Below are positions 45,097 through 54,581 of a stretch of DNA of 64,000 nucleotides, piece by piece. The position numbers and the translations under genes are program-made. The notes beneath the pieces were generated by a model that worked only from the letters and a program-made list of their open reading frames with translations, ran no database searches and was not told the DNA's origin. Numbering within the stretch: the first letter of the stretch is position 1; each line of letters begins with the position of its first letter. Origin of the DNA: Methanobacteriota archaeon (GTDB lineage: Archaea > Thermoplasmatota > Thermoplasmata > Methanomassiliicoccales > Methanomethylophilaceae); contig JAEXCH010000015.1 in assembly GCA_023402275.1 (NCBI GenBank), positions 1 to 64,000 of the forward strand. Direction: 5' to 3'.

Positions 45097-45963
45097 ATGT
45101 ATCTTAAGATCAACAATGTACAGTTCGAATATACCAGCGTACCTGTTTTGAAAGATATATGTCTTGATGTCGACGGTGCACAGTTCGTCTCGATCCTTGG
45201 GCCGAACGGTGTTGGAAAATCCACACTCATACACTGCATAAACAAGATACTCACGCCTACAGCAGGAGTCGTCACTCTTGACGGTAATGATGTGAAGGAA
45301 ACACCGTTGAAGGAACTTGCCAAACAAGTGGGATATGTCCCATATACATCATCGGATACATTTCCGTTGACCGTTGTCGACACAGTTCTGATGGGTAGGC
45401 ATCCTCACAGTAAATGGAAGTCCTTGAGCGAGGATCTGGATATTGTATATGATACACTGAAGCTCATGGGTATTGAGGATCTTGCCATGCGCCCATTCAA
45501 TGAATTGAGTGCAGGTCAACGCCAGAAGGTAATGCTCTCCAGAGGACTTGTTCAGGAACCTCAGATACTTTTGCTTGATGAACCCACCTCGAATCTGGAT
45601 GTCAGACATCAGTTGGAAGTCACAAAGATATTGCTCGATCTATCCAGATCGAAGAACATCACTGTCATAATGATAAGTCATGATCTAAACATAGCTGCAA
45701 AGTATGCTGACAATCTCATACTGATGCACGAGGGATCCATCTTCTCTGTTGGAAAACCCTATGATGTCCTTACCGAGGAGAATCTGAAGGTCGTCTATGG
45801 TGTGGATTCCACCATCATCGCAGATGATGACAGGCCTCACGTGATACTTAGGGACTCGATCGCCGATTATGAGGAAAAGAGTGAGGAACTCAAGAACATC
45901 GCTTCACCTATGGCGAACATACCTGTTCTCAAGATCAATAAAAAAGAGGAAGTGACCTACTAA
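45097..45963 (+). CDS. FecE/BtuD-type importer ATPase A
   Basis: 288 residues from ATG 45097 (GGAG upstream). Walker A GPNGVGKST, signature LSAGQRQKV, Walker B ILLLDEPTSNLD and the switch His in MISHDLN are intact. The type is that of corrinoid/haem/siderophore importers. There is no permease gene beside it on this strand, so it probably serves one or both of the orphan FecCD pairs at 35201/36279 and 58138/59199. Confidence 0.88.
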   Translation: MYLKINNVQFEYTSVPVLKDICLDVDGAQFVSILGPNGVGKSTLIHCINKILTPTAGVVTLDGNDVKETPLKELAKQVGYVPYTSSDTFPLTVVDTVLMGRHPHSKWKSLSEDLDIVYDTLKLMGIEDLAMRPFNELSAGQRQKVMLSRGLVQEPQILLLDEPTSNLDVRHQLEVTKILLDLSRSKNITVIMISHDLNIAAKYADNLILMHEGSIFSVGKPYDVLTEENLKVVYGVDSTIIADDDRPHVILRDSIADYEEKSEELKNIASPMANIPVLKINKKEEVTY

Positions 45964-45990
45964 GAGGCCACAACCTCGAATATATTATCC

Positions 45991-46008
45991 TAGAGGATCA
46001 ATCCTCTA
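45991..46008. terminator. Hairpin between convergent ATPase genes
   Basis: TAGAGGA (45991-45997), TCAA, TCCTCTA (46002-46008). It overlaps the stop codon of the minus-strand ATPase and lies 28 bp after the plus-strand stop; possible bidirectional terminator without a clear T-run. Confidence 0.4.
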
Positions 46009-46792
46009 TTGCATCCTTATCCTTGCCTATCAGCAGGACATCCAGTCCGAATCTTTCGTCCTCAGATACCTCTGTTTCGATGAAGAAGGCACTCTTAAGA
46101 TTATCCGGAAGCATGACCTTTATCGTATCACCGATCTTGTGTATCTTCTTGTTCTGCATGATCACTATCCTGTCGCAATATCTTGCGGCAAGAACGATAT
46201 CGTGAGTGACTATCAGAACAAGCAGGTTCTTATCCTTGGCAAGTCTGTTGATCAGTTCCAAAAGATCGAATTGGTGATTGATGTCCAGATGCAATGTTGG
46301 CTCATCGAGCAACAATATCTCAGGTTCTTGAGCAAGGGCACGGGCGATCATCACCCTCCTTCTTTCTCCTCCGCTGAGTTCATTGACCGATCTGTCTGCG
46401 AATTTCAAGGTTCCCGTGTCCTTCATCGCCTGGAACACGGCCTTGATATCATCACCTTGTTGACGGCCCTCGTCCTCCATTCTTGGATATCTTCCCATCA
46501 TCACTGTATCATAGACAGAGAATGGGAAGGTTATGTTCGTGGTCTGGGTAACGAATGCTATCTTCTTTGCTATATCCTTTTTGGACATATCACTTACAGG
46601 GGATCCGTCGACGGATATCTCCCCTGTATCAGGATTCAATGATGCATTTATGCACTTCAGGAGTGTGGTCTTACCACATCCATTCTGCCCTATGATCCCC
46701 ACGACCTCTCCTCTGTGGGCCTCAAGATTGATCTCAGTGAGGACCTCCCTCTTCTCATAAGAGAATCCAACGTTCTTTACTTCAAGATCCAT
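45998..46792 (-). CDS. FecE/BtuD-type importer ATPase B
   Basis: 264 residues. Walker A GQNGCGKTT, signature LSGGERRRV, Walker B ILLLDEPTLHLD and LIVTHDI are present. It lies 4 bp downstream of the FecCD permease at 46797 in an operon headed by a membrane-anchored protein at 49033. This gives a complete importer: binding protein, permease and ATPase. The two FecE-type ATPases converge tail to tail at 45963/45998. Confidence 0.9.
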   Translation of the reverse strand: MDLEVKNVGFSYEKREVLTEINLEAHRGEVVGIIGQNGCGKTTLLKCINASLNPDTGEISVDGSPVSDMSKKDIAKKIAFVTQTTNITFPFSVYDTVMMGRYPRMEDEGRQQGDDIKAVFQAMKDTGTLKFADRSVNELSGGERRRVMIARALAQEPEILLLDEPTLHLDINHQFDLLELINRLAKDKNLLVLIVTHDIVLAARYCDRIVIMQNKKIHKIGDTIKVMLPDNLKSAFFIETEVSEDERFGLDVLLIGKDKDAIED

Positions 46793-46796
46793 TTTA

Positions 46797-47849
46797 TCAA
46801 TCCCATATCTCCTTTTTCCTCGTTCTCATGACATATATGAAGAACGGCGCTCCTATCAATGCCGTCAGCACACCCACGGGTAATGCCAGACTGAAGGCTG
46901 ATTTAGCTATCGTATCCATTGCGATCATGAATATGCCCCCTCCGAATATACAAAGCGGCATAAGAAGGGCATGATTCGGACCGACTATCATCCTGAAGAT
47001 GTGCGGAACGATCAAACCCACAAATCCAATGACACCGCTTATCGCAACCGAACCTCCCACAGCAAGGGATGTCGCTATTATCAATATTATCCTGAGTCTC
47101 TTTACATTCACTCCCATATTTGCCGCCTGTTCCTCACCTGCGGATATAAGATTCAATTCCCTTATGTGCAGAATCATGAGGAACAATCCCAACAACACAG
47201 GGATTATGACAAGCTGGAAGGATTGCCATCCGCAGTTGTTGAAACTTCCCATCGTCCAATAGACGATACTTGAAAGCACATCCTCATTCACAACATACTG
47301 AAGTAATGATACGAGACCATTAAAGAATGCACCGATCGCAACACCCGCCAAAAGGAGTGTGGTCGACGCTACACCATATTTCGTCCTCGCCAGCATGTAA
47401 ACGGCACCCATCGTTATGAAACAGAATATGAACGCCATTCCGGGAACGGCGAAACTTCCCAGGAATCCTCCGAAACCGAACGCCAGTGCCAATGATGCAC
47501 CGAACGCGGCCCCAGAAGAAATACCGAGAACCGATGGGGATGCCATGGGATTCTTGAACAGGCTCTGCATTACGAGTCCTGCGGTAGATAATGCCGCACC
47601 CACTATGATGCAGCACAATAACCTGGGTACCCTTACGTCCCATACGATATAGACGCCCAGTTCATCCTTGGATGCACCGAATAGTATACGGAAAACCTCA
47701 GCGATGGATAGATTGTAATCTCCCATCATCAATGTTATGAAGAATATGAGTATCAGGCCCAGAATCGATGCCACTACCACTATCCTTGATCTTCTTGATT
47801 TACTTTTTTGATAATTCTCAAGATCTTCTAGCGTTTTGAGTTCGTCCAT
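46797..47849 (-). CDS. FecCD-type metal-chelate permease, 2
   Basis: 350 residues. FKNPMASPSVLGISSGAAFG, GEEQAANMGVNVKRLR and GFVGLIVPHIFRMIVG identify the family; PMASPSVL in place of PLADPYTT sets it apart from the other four permeases in the window. Probably a homodimer that works with ATPase B. It follows the gene at 47888 across a short hairpin. Confidence 0.9.
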   Translation of the reverse strand: MDELKTLEDLENYQKSKSRRSRIVVVASILGLILIFFITLMMGDYNLSIAEVFRILFGASKDELGVYIVWDVRVPRLLCCIIVGAALSTAGLVMQSLFKNPMASPSVLGISSGAAFGASLALAFGFGGFLGSFAVPGMAFIFCFITMGAVYMLARTKYGVASTTLLLAGVAIGAFFNGLVSLLQYVVNEDVLSSIVYWTMGSFNNCGWQSFQLVIIPVLLGLFLMILHIRELNLISAGEEQAANMGVNVKRLRIILIIATSLAVGGSVAISGVIGFVGLIVPHIFRMIVGPNHALLMPLCIFGGGIFMIAMDTIAKSAFSLALPVGVLTALIGAPFFIYVMRTRKKEIWD

Positions 47850-47860
47850 CCTAGGACCTC

Positions 47861-47889
47861 ATAAAAATTAAGAAGAGGGGGTTACCCTC
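47861..47889 (-). terminator. Intraoperonic hairpin after membrane-anchored protein 2
   Basis: On the minus strand GAGGG-TAACC-CCCTC (47889-47875), then TTCTTAATTTTTAT. Same TAACC loop as the hairpin at 37398-37414 and the same position between binding protein and permease. Confidence 0.6.
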
Positions 47890-49033
47890 AGTTGTTTACC
47901 CTCATCCTGTCATCCTCGGAACGTCCGTCATTCGTGTAGAATATCAGATATTTCGGTGATTCCACAAGCAAGGATTCAAGACTGTGTTCTGCGCCATCAA
48001 GCATTGATGCATCGAATCCAAGGAAATTCAGTATGACCTTCGCCATTGCGGAGTTCACTGCCTTTCCTGAACCGCTCTCCCAGTATGCTTTGACAGGCTC
48101 TTTGCCCTCGGTCTTCTCCTGGACGGAGTAGTAGACCTTGTACAATCTGAGCTGGATATCCTCGATGACCTTGTTTATCGTCTCATCGCTGAATCCCATG
48201 ATCTGTCCTATACAGTCGACACAGGAGAACACATCCTTTATGTTAGAAGGGCCGAAGAATGCATAGTATGAGCCGGTTGCATTACAGGGTCCTGTGTTGG
48301 TATTGTAGTGCTCGGATGTGCTTATCCTCGTTCCTGATCCAAGGTATATCGTGTTCTGATGTCCTGCGTTCTTTGAACTCATGAGTGCAGAGGCCAGCTT
48401 CTCGCTGTCAACACTCTGGACCGAGTTCGTTCCAAGATCGTAGTATGTGCTTTGATCAACAAGTCTGAGCATGTATTCCGAGTCATTCTGACTATAGTAG
48501 GAATACTGCATTCCGCCTGCAATGGTACTATTCATGTACTCCTTCATTGCTGCATTGTTGTAGCTTTCCTCTGTGTATGGTGTGACATTGTTCTCGGCAC
48601 ATGCCAAGTAATAGAGTGTCTCAGAGTACATTGTACCCATCACGACCACTCCGTCGCAGACCGGTACGTTCACTACCTCGGTCCCTTTGGCACCTGTTGA
48701 TATTGTTACGTTCAAAGTTCCGTTCGATTGTTTATCTATGAGTGAGGACCAGTTGCAGTACTCATTCCAGAACGCTGTATCCGCTTTTGCATCTGCAAGT
48801 GTAAGATCGGACTTTACAAGATCACCATAATAGTCCTCGTACATCGTCTCAAATGTGATTATGACAGCAGGGGTGGCAGAGCACTTACCCATGTCAACAT
48901 CGCTTACAACGGGATTCAACTTGTACAAACCTTTTTTCTCGGGTTCTTCAGAGTTCATATACAGAACTACTCCGACCGCAGCAATGACCAGAACCACAGC
49001 GGCCACAATTGCGATGAGTTTGTTGTTTTCCAT
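47888..49033 (-). CDS. Membrane-anchored candidate binding protein, 2
   Basis: 381 residues from ATG 49033 (GGAGGAA upstream). One N-terminal anchor helix (about 6-26), then an extracellular domain with several Cys (YCNWSS, PVCDG, LACAENN, GPCNATG, SCVDC) and no dockerin repeats. It does not closely resemble the two dockerin-type proteins. It is placed as the binding component of permease 46797 and ATPase 45998 by operon position; its fold is not certain from sequence. The Cys content may indicate disulfides or direct metal binding. Confidence 0.75.
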   Translation of the reverse strand: MENNKLIAIVAAVVLVIAAVGVVLYMNSEEPEKKGLYKLNPVVSDVDMGKCSATPAVIITFETMYEDYYGDLVKSDLTLADAKADTAFWNEYCNWSSLIDKQSNGTLNVTISTGAKGTEVVNVPVCDGVVVMGTMYSETLYYLACAENNVTPYTEESYNNAAMKEYMNSTIAGGMQYSYYSQNDSEYMLRLVDQSTYYDLGTNSVQSVDSEKLASALMSSKNAGHQNTIYLGSGTRISTSEHYNTNTGPCNATGSYYAFFGPSNIKDVFSCVDCIGQIMGFSDETINKVIEDIQLRLYKVYYSVQEKTEGKEPVKAYWESGSGKAVNSAMAKVILNFLGFDASMLDGAEHSLESLLVESPKYLIFYTNDGRSEDDRMRVNN

Positions 49034-49050
49034 GTTTGTTCCTCCGTATT

Positions 49051-49067
49051 GGATTAACCATCCAACA
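49051..49067. promoter_or_regulatory. Operator upstream of membrane-anchored protein 2
   Basis: TTGGA-TTAACCA-TCCAA, exact match, 17 bp before the minus-strand ATG 49033. A TATA-like TTTATAAC lies about 15 bp further upstream on the minus strand. Confidence 0.8.
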
Positions 49068-49094
49068 TAACTCATTAATTGTTATAAAAATATG

Positions 49095-49111
49095 TTGGAG
49101 AATACATCCAT
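49095..49111. promoter_or_regulatory. Auxiliary operator between divergent genes
   Basis: TTGGA-GAATACA-TCCAT, one mismatch. Middle of three repeats within 141 bp between the starts at 49033 and 49212. Confidence 0.65.
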
Positions 49112-49174
49112 TGATTTAATTCGACAAGATGCGAAGCGTTATATTATTATTCCAAAAAACAATCCAGATAATTA

Positions 49175-49191
49175 TTGGATTACTAATCCAA
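49175..49191. promoter_or_regulatory. Operator upstream of cobN-2
   Basis: TTGGA-TTACTAA-TCCAA, exact match, 20 bp before ATG 49212; TATA-like TTATATTATT at about 49139-49148 lies upstream of it. Confidence 0.8.
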
Positions 49192-49211
49192 CTGATATAG
49201 GGAGTTCGCAT

Positions 49212-52200
49212 ATGCATATTGCAGTCATTTCGATTTGCACCAAGGACAGCCATTGCCTTGATCCTGCCGCCAAAGAACTGAATCAGGAAGGATACGATAT
49301 CGAGCTGACATGCGCAGATTCGGTGGACCTTGATGCAGACCCAATTCTATTGAATAAGACAGCTGAGCTCCTTCCCTCCGTGGACCTTATATTCCTCAGG
49401 GTCCACGGGGACGTCACATTCTTCAAGAAGTTCGATAAGATAAGGGACATTATAGATGAAAACAACAAGATCGCTTTCCTCTCATGTACAGAAGAATGGG
49501 TCATGGACGAACACCGATACATGTTCAGGGACCTTGACGATTATGATCTTGTGAACACATTTGTCACTCTGGGAGGAAACGATAATCACAAAGCACTCCT
49601 CAAGTGGGCAATGCGTACCATTGATGGAGTGGACGTTGACATCCCTGAACCGATAATACCTCCTGCACAAGGGGCATATCATCCGTCAAAGGGAACGATG
49701 AGCATCGAAGAAATGATCGATACCCTTGACCATGATAGACCGACCGTCGCAGTGATGTTCTATCAGAAACAGTTCATAACCAATAATCTGAAGGGAATAG
49801 ACGCGCTTGTCATGGCATTAGAAAGGAAGGGCGTGAATGCCCTTCCGATATTCCTGTACACCATGGAGAATAAGATCGCAGGTGCGATCGGAGTGAAGAA
49901 TATCCTAGACAGACATCTGACAAAGAACGGGAAACCATTGGTCGACTGCATAATAGAGACCATGAGTTTCTCGCAGACATTGATCGCGAATCCCGGGGAC
50001 GGCGAACAGGTACCCGATGATCCTTTCTTCGAACGGTTCGGTGTTCCTGTGATACAGACGACCACGCTCATGAGTTCAGAGGAAGCGTGGAGGGATAACA
50101 TATTCGGCCTCAGCAGCGCAGAGATAGCATTCGATATCGTACATCCGGAATTCGACGGACAGATAATCACGATCCCTTTCTCGTGCACCGAGATAGACAA
50201 GAATGGAGGAAGGTATAATTCTCCTATCGACAGCAGGATCGACGACCTATCCGAGATAGCATATCGATGGTCCTCCCTGAGGAGAAAGAGCAACTCCGAG
50301 AAGAAAGTGGCCATACTGTTATACATGTATCCTCCGCAGACCGATCGTGCAGGAGGTGCAGCAGGACTCGATACGTTCCAAAGCACAGTGGATATGCTCA
50401 AGGAACTTAAGGCCGAAGGATACAAGGTAGACTGGATACCCGAGAACAGCAGAGAATTGGTAGACAGATTGTTGGACGGCCTTACCCTTGACACGTCATG
50501 GTCATCCGAGGAAAGAGTGCTGGAAACGGCCATCGACATGATGACGAAGGAGGAATACATCGAGTGGACATCCGATCTTTCCAATTCGGCAAAGGATAGG
50601 ATAGAGAGGTCCTGGGGCCCTCCTCCTGGAGAGGTCCACGTCACCAAAGGCAAGATCAACATACCTGGGATATTGAATGGTAACATAACCATAGGTTTCC
50701 AACCTGATAGGGGTCATGACATTCAAAGCGATTACCATGATACAAGTGCGGTCATGCCTCATCAATATCTTGCATACTACAGATGGTTGAAAGAGGATTT
50801 CAAGGTGGATGCGATCATTCATGTCGGTACCCACGGGACGCTTGAATGGCTTCCGGGAAAGAGCGTGGGTCTTTCGGAGGATTGCTGTCCGGATTACGTT
50901 CTTAAGAATGTGCCTGATATCTATCCCTACATCATCGGCAACCCAGGCGAGGGCATACAGGCAAAGAGAAGGGCTGCCGCGGTGATCATCGACCATATGA
51001 TACCTGCTATGTGCCGTGCAGGAAGCTATGATGATATAAGCGAGCTTGAATCCGTCCTCCAGATATACATGAGCGCAGACTCATACAGACAGGAAGACAA
51101 AAGACATCTCATAGAGGAGAAACTACACGAGGTGGTAATGAGGATGTCCATATTCTCCGACATAGGATTGAGTTCCGAAGCAACACCCGAGGAAGTGGGG
51201 AAGAAAGCTGATGATCTTTACGATTATGTCATCGAAGTCAAGGGGGCTCTGATAAAGGATGGCATGCATATCCTGGGAACTCCTCCTTCGGATGAACGTC
51301 TGGAAGAGATGATATACAGCCTTACCAGATTCAACAACGGGGATATCCCGTCCCTGAGGGAATCAATAGGGAACGGAATGGGATTATCATTCAGGGATCT
51401 CACTGAATCCACTTCTGAGTTCAACACAGAACATAATAAACTAAACGGTCAACTCGTGGATGATATCGAACATATGGTGGCGGATGTGATATCAAAATTC
51501 TTGGAGTTGGATTTTGACCGTTCAAAATGTATCGAATTCATTGGGAATATCGTATCCGATCCTAATGACGATCTGATCAGGATAACATCATTCATCTGCG
51601 ATGAACTGTATCCGAACATAATCAAGATACGTCAAGAGATGGACAGTCTTCTTGATGCTTTGAACGGGGATTTCATCCCGCCCGGTCCGTCAGGGTGTCC
51701 TACTAGAGGAAGGGCACAGATATTACCGACCGGCAGGAATTTCTATTCCATAGATCCGGATGCTGTTCCGTGGCACTCCAGCTGGGAGATCGGCAGGGAG
51801 ATGGCCGACCAGATGATCGAACGATACATCGAAGAGAACGGAACATATCCTCAGAACATAGGGGTGGTCCTATGGGCCACTGATACCATGAAGACCGGAG
51901 GGGATGACGTCGCGTACATACTTTGGCTTATGGGGGTCAGACCGGTATGGACGGGTTACGGAGGACGCGTGAAAGGGTTGGAGGTCGTACCCTTGGAAGA
52001 ACTGGGTCGCCCAAGGCTTGATGTAACGGTCAGGATCAGCGGACTTTTCAGGGATACCTTCCCAAACATAACCCACCTTATGGATGATGCAGTGGATATG
52101 GTCTCGGAATTGGAAGAATCCGATGAAGAGAACTACCTACTTGCCAATCTCAGGTCGGAGGTGGCACAGAAGATCGCCGAAGGTCTGACCGAGGATGATG

Positions 52201-52943
52201 CTCTGGCGTTGTCCAAGATAAGGATCTTCGGAGACCCGCCGGGAGCATACGGCACTGGCGTAGACATATTGATAAGAACATCCGATTGGTCCGATATCAA
52301 GGACCTGGGCGACATCTATCAATCATACGGATGCCATGTATACGGAAAGGGTCGAAAGGGAGAGAAGATGCCGGAGTTGTTCAGGACCCGGTTGTCAAAG
52401 ATGCAGGTCACTGTGAAGAACAGCGTCAGCAGAGAATACGACATGTTCGATAATGATGATGTTTACATATTCCTTGGAGGTCTGAATGCCGCAGTGACCT
52501 CGGTCTCCGGCAGCAGACCCATGTCATTCATCGGGGACTCCTCGGATACATCCAAGGTGAAGACCAAGACTATAGAGGAAGAGAGCAAATTCATATTCAG
52601 AAGCAAGATCCTGAACCCAAAATGGCTGAACGGTCTGAAACAACACGGTTTCAAAGGCGCACAGGAGGTATCAGAGATGTTCGAGTATGTCTTTGCATGG
52701 GATGCGACCTCGGATATAATAGAGCCCTGGATGTATGAATCCATGGCGGAAACATATATCTTCAACGAAGAGAATAGAGATTGGATCGAGGATGTCAATC
52801 CCTTTGCCATGAGGGAGATGATACAGCAGCTTCTGGAAGCCGTTGAAAGAGGTATGTGGGAACCCTCAAAGGAAACAATGGACAAACTATCGGAATTGTT
52901 CGTCCTGAATGAGGAGATACTAGAGGAGATAACAGACAGGTGA
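49212..52943 (+). CDS. cobN: CobN/BchH-like chelatase large subunit, copy 2
   Basis: 1243 residues from ATG 49212, after GGAG at 49201; an in-frame extension to 49092 would run through the operators. It shares the full CobN layout with copy 1: MPHQYLAYYRWL, IHVGTHGTLEWLPGK (about 537-550), NPGEGIQAKRRAAAVIIDHM, PSGCPTRGRAQILPTGR, WATDTMKTGGDDVAYILWLMG. The N-terminal 450 residues diverge most, suggesting a different substrate or partner. Followed at 4 bp by an ABC-2 exporter pair, as copy 1 faces one. No second BchI/BchD set, so both CobN copies may share the one at 26807-29715. Confidence 0.88.
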   Translation: MHIAVISICTKDSHCLDPAAKELNQEGYDIELTCADSVDLDADPILLNKTAELLPSVDLIFLRVHGDVTFFKKFDKIRDIIDENNKIAFLSCTEEWVMDEHRYMFRDLDDYDLVNTFVTLGGNDNHKALLKWAMRTIDGVDVDIPEPIIPPAQGAYHPSKGTMSIEEMIDTLDHDRPTVAVMFYQKQFITNNLKGIDALVMALERKGVNALPIFLYTMENKIAGAIGVKNILDRHLTKNGKPLVDCIIETMSFSQTLIANPGDGEQVPDDPFFERFGVPVIQTTTLMSSEEAWRDNIFGLSSAEIAFDIVHPEFDGQIITIPFSCTEIDKNGGRYNSPIDSRIDDLSEIAYRWSSLRRKSNSEKKVAILLYMYPPQTDRAGGAAGLDTFQSTVDMLKELKAEGYKVDWIPENSRELVDRLLDGLTLDTSWSSEERVLETAIDMMTKEEYIEWTSDLSNSAKDRIERSWGPPPGEVHVTKGKINIPGILNGNITIGFQPDRGHDIQSDYHDTSAVMPHQYLAYYRWLKEDFKVDAIIHVGTHGTLEWLPGKSVGLSEDCCPDYVLKNVPDIYPYIIGNPGEGIQAKRRAAAVIIDHMIPAMCRAGSYDDISELESVLQIYMSADSYRQEDKRHLIEEKLHEVVMRMSIFSDIGLSSEATPEEVGKKADDLYDYVIEVKGALIKDGMHILGTPPSDERLEEMIYSLTRFNNGDIPSLRESIGNGMGLSFRDLTESTSEFNTEHNKLNGQLVDDIEHMVADVISKFLELDFDRSKCIEFIGNIVSDPNDDLIRITSFICDELYPNIIKIRQEMDSLLDALNGDFIPPGPSGCPTRGRAQILPTGRNFYSIDPDAVPWHSSWEIGREMADQMIERYIEENGTYPQNIGVVLWATDTMKTGGDDVAYILWLMGVRPVWTGYGGRVKGLEVVPLEELGRPRLDVTVRISGLFRDTFPNITHLMDDAVDMVSELEESDEENYLLANLRSEVAQKIAEGLTEDDALALSKIRIFGDPPGAYGTGVDILIRTSDWSDIKDLGDIYQSYGCHVYGKGRKGEKMPELFRTRLSKMQVTVKNSVSREYDMFDNDDVYIFLGGLNAAVTSVSGSRPMSFIGDSSDTSKVKTKTIEEESKFIFRSKILNPKWLNGLKQHGFKGAQEVSEMFEYVFAWDATSDIIEPWMYESMAETYIFNEENRDWIEDVNPFAMREMIQQLLEAVERGMWEPSKETMDKLSELFVLNEEILEEITDR

Positions 52944-52947
52944 GATC

Positions 52948-53826
52948 ATGGATGACATAATATCAACAAAGGGTCTCACGAAGAAATACAATAGTTTCAC
53001 TGCAGTGGACGGTCTTGACCTTAATGTAAAGGAGGGGGAGATATTCGGTTTTGTAGGACCGAATGGGGCCGGAAAGACCACATCGGTAAGGATGCTCACT
53101 ACCATGACCCCCAGTACCTCAGGGTTCGCATCGGTCTGCGGAATAGATATAACAAAGAACTATCAGGATGCCAAGAAGTTCATCGGCATCACACAACAGC
53201 ATATCAGTCTCGATAGGGACATATCCGTCAGGGAGAACATGGTGCATCATGCACTACTGCATAAGCTGCCCCGTAATGAGATAAAACAGAGGATCGACGA
53301 TCTCAGTTCTATGATGGGACTGGATGAGTACATGGACAGAACGATAATAACATTATCCGGAGGATGGAAGAGGCGCGTCTCCATCGTCTGTTCCATAATC
53401 CATCGTCCAAGGATCCTATTCCTTGACGAACCCACCGCAGGTCTTGACACACAATCCAGACATATGCTTTGGGAACTGATAAGACAACTCAATGCAAAGG
53501 GGACCACCATTTTCCTTACCACCCACTACATGGAAGAGGCCGAGAACCTTTGTGATAATGTAGGCATAATCAACAAGGGAAAACTGATGGCGATCGGAAG
53601 TCCGAGGGAATTATGTGACGGCCTTGGACATGTTGCGGTCGATTACATTGATTCCGAAGGTCGTACGTTCCATCAATTCTTTGCCGACCGTGATTCGGCA
53701 CAATCATTCATCCGGACATTACCTAACGAATACAATGTTACTATGAGGTCCACTAATCTGGAGGATGTGTTCCTTGAATTGACAGGCAGAGCAGTGGCAG
53801 TTGACGGGAAGGTGTTGAGAGTATGA
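52948..53826 (+). CDS. ABC-2 exporter ATPase (DrrA-like), copy 3
   Basis: 292 residues, ATG after AGGTGA and only 4 bp from the cobN-2 stop. Walker A GPNGAGKTT, QQHISLDRDISVREN, signature LSGGWKRR, Walker B ILFLDEPTAGLD. Closest in the window to copy 1 (34287). Overlaps the permease start by 4 bp. Operon with cobN-2 suggests that the exporter carries away a product of CobN action or secretes a related chelator. Confidence 0.9.
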   Translation: MDDIISTKGLTKKYNSFTAVDGLDLNVKEGEIFGFVGPNGAGKTTSVRMLTTMTPSTSGFASVCGIDITKNYQDAKKFIGITQQHISLDRDISVRENMVHHALLHKLPRNEIKQRIDDLSSMMGLDEYMDRTIITLSGGWKRRVSIVCSIIHRPRILFLDEPTAGLDTQSRHMLWELIRQLNAKGTTIFLTTHYMEEAENLCDNVGIINKGKLMAIGSPRELCDGLGHVAVDYIDSEGRTFHQFFADRDSAQSFIRTLPNEYNVTMRSTNLEDVFLELTGRAVAVDGKVLRV

Positions 53827-54578
53827 GTTTCGGCGTACTTGATGAATCTGTCAGGGTCGCATGGGCGGATCTGTGTTTCTTCAAGAGAAATGCAGCCTCC
53901 ATACTGATCTCCTGCCTTGTAGGTCCGATACTGTATCTGATCGCTTTCGGATACGGACTGGGCAAAGGGATGGAGGTCGAAGGACTGGAATACATCGCAT
54001 TCGTTGTCCCAGGAATAGTGGCCCTTACATCTTTGACGGCAAGTTTCAATTCGACTGCGACCAAGATACTTGTTCAAAGGACATATTACCTGAGCTTCGA
54101 TGAACTGATGCTCTGTCCCATAAAGGTATCATCCATAGTCATAGGGAAATCCATTATAGGAGTGATAAGGGGATTGATAAGCTGTACCATCATGATGGTG
54201 CTCGGTCTGATGCTTTCGGATCAACTTATCGTAACACCTATGCTGATAGTGACCGTCGTTCTGTCTTGTTTCACATTCTCATTCCTTGGAATATGTGCGG
54301 GATTGTTGGCAAATTCCCATCCTACCCTAACACTGTTCACAAGCCTTGTGATAATACCGATGACCTTCCTTTGCGGTACTATATTCTCGTTATCCGCATT
54401 ACCGCATTTCGCTCAGGTCATAGTGTCTGTCCTTCCGTTATCGCCGGTCACGGAATGTGTACGTGCAGCAGCGACCGTTGGATCGACATTCCCATGGGCA
54501 TCGTTCTTATTGATAATCGTGTTCTGTATAATATTCTACACGATCGATTACATACTATTGAAGAAAAGAAGAAGTTGA
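53823..54578 (+). CDS. ABC-2 type permease (DrrB-like), copy 3
   Basis: 251 residues, six predicted helices. VRVAWADLCFFKRNAASILISC and PILYLIAFGYGLG match copy 1 almost residue by residue; MLCPIKVSSIVIGKSIIG and MTFLCGTIFSLSALPH follow. Last gene of the cobN-2 operon. The HxlR regulator gene ends 3 bp further on in the opposite direction. Confidence 0.87.
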   Translation: MSFGVLDESVRVAWADLCFFKRNAASILISCLVGPILYLIAFGYGLGKGMEVEGLEYIAFVVPGIVALTSLTASFNSTATKILVQRTYYLSFDELMLCPIKVSSIVIGKSIIGVIRGLISCTIMMVLGLMLSDQLIVTPMLIVTVVLSCFTFSFLGICAGLLANSHPTLTLFTSLVIIPMTFLCGTIFSLSALPHFAQVIVSVLPLSPVTECVRAAATVGSTFPWASFLLIIVFCIIFYTIDYILLKKRRS

Positions 54579-54581
54579 GGA

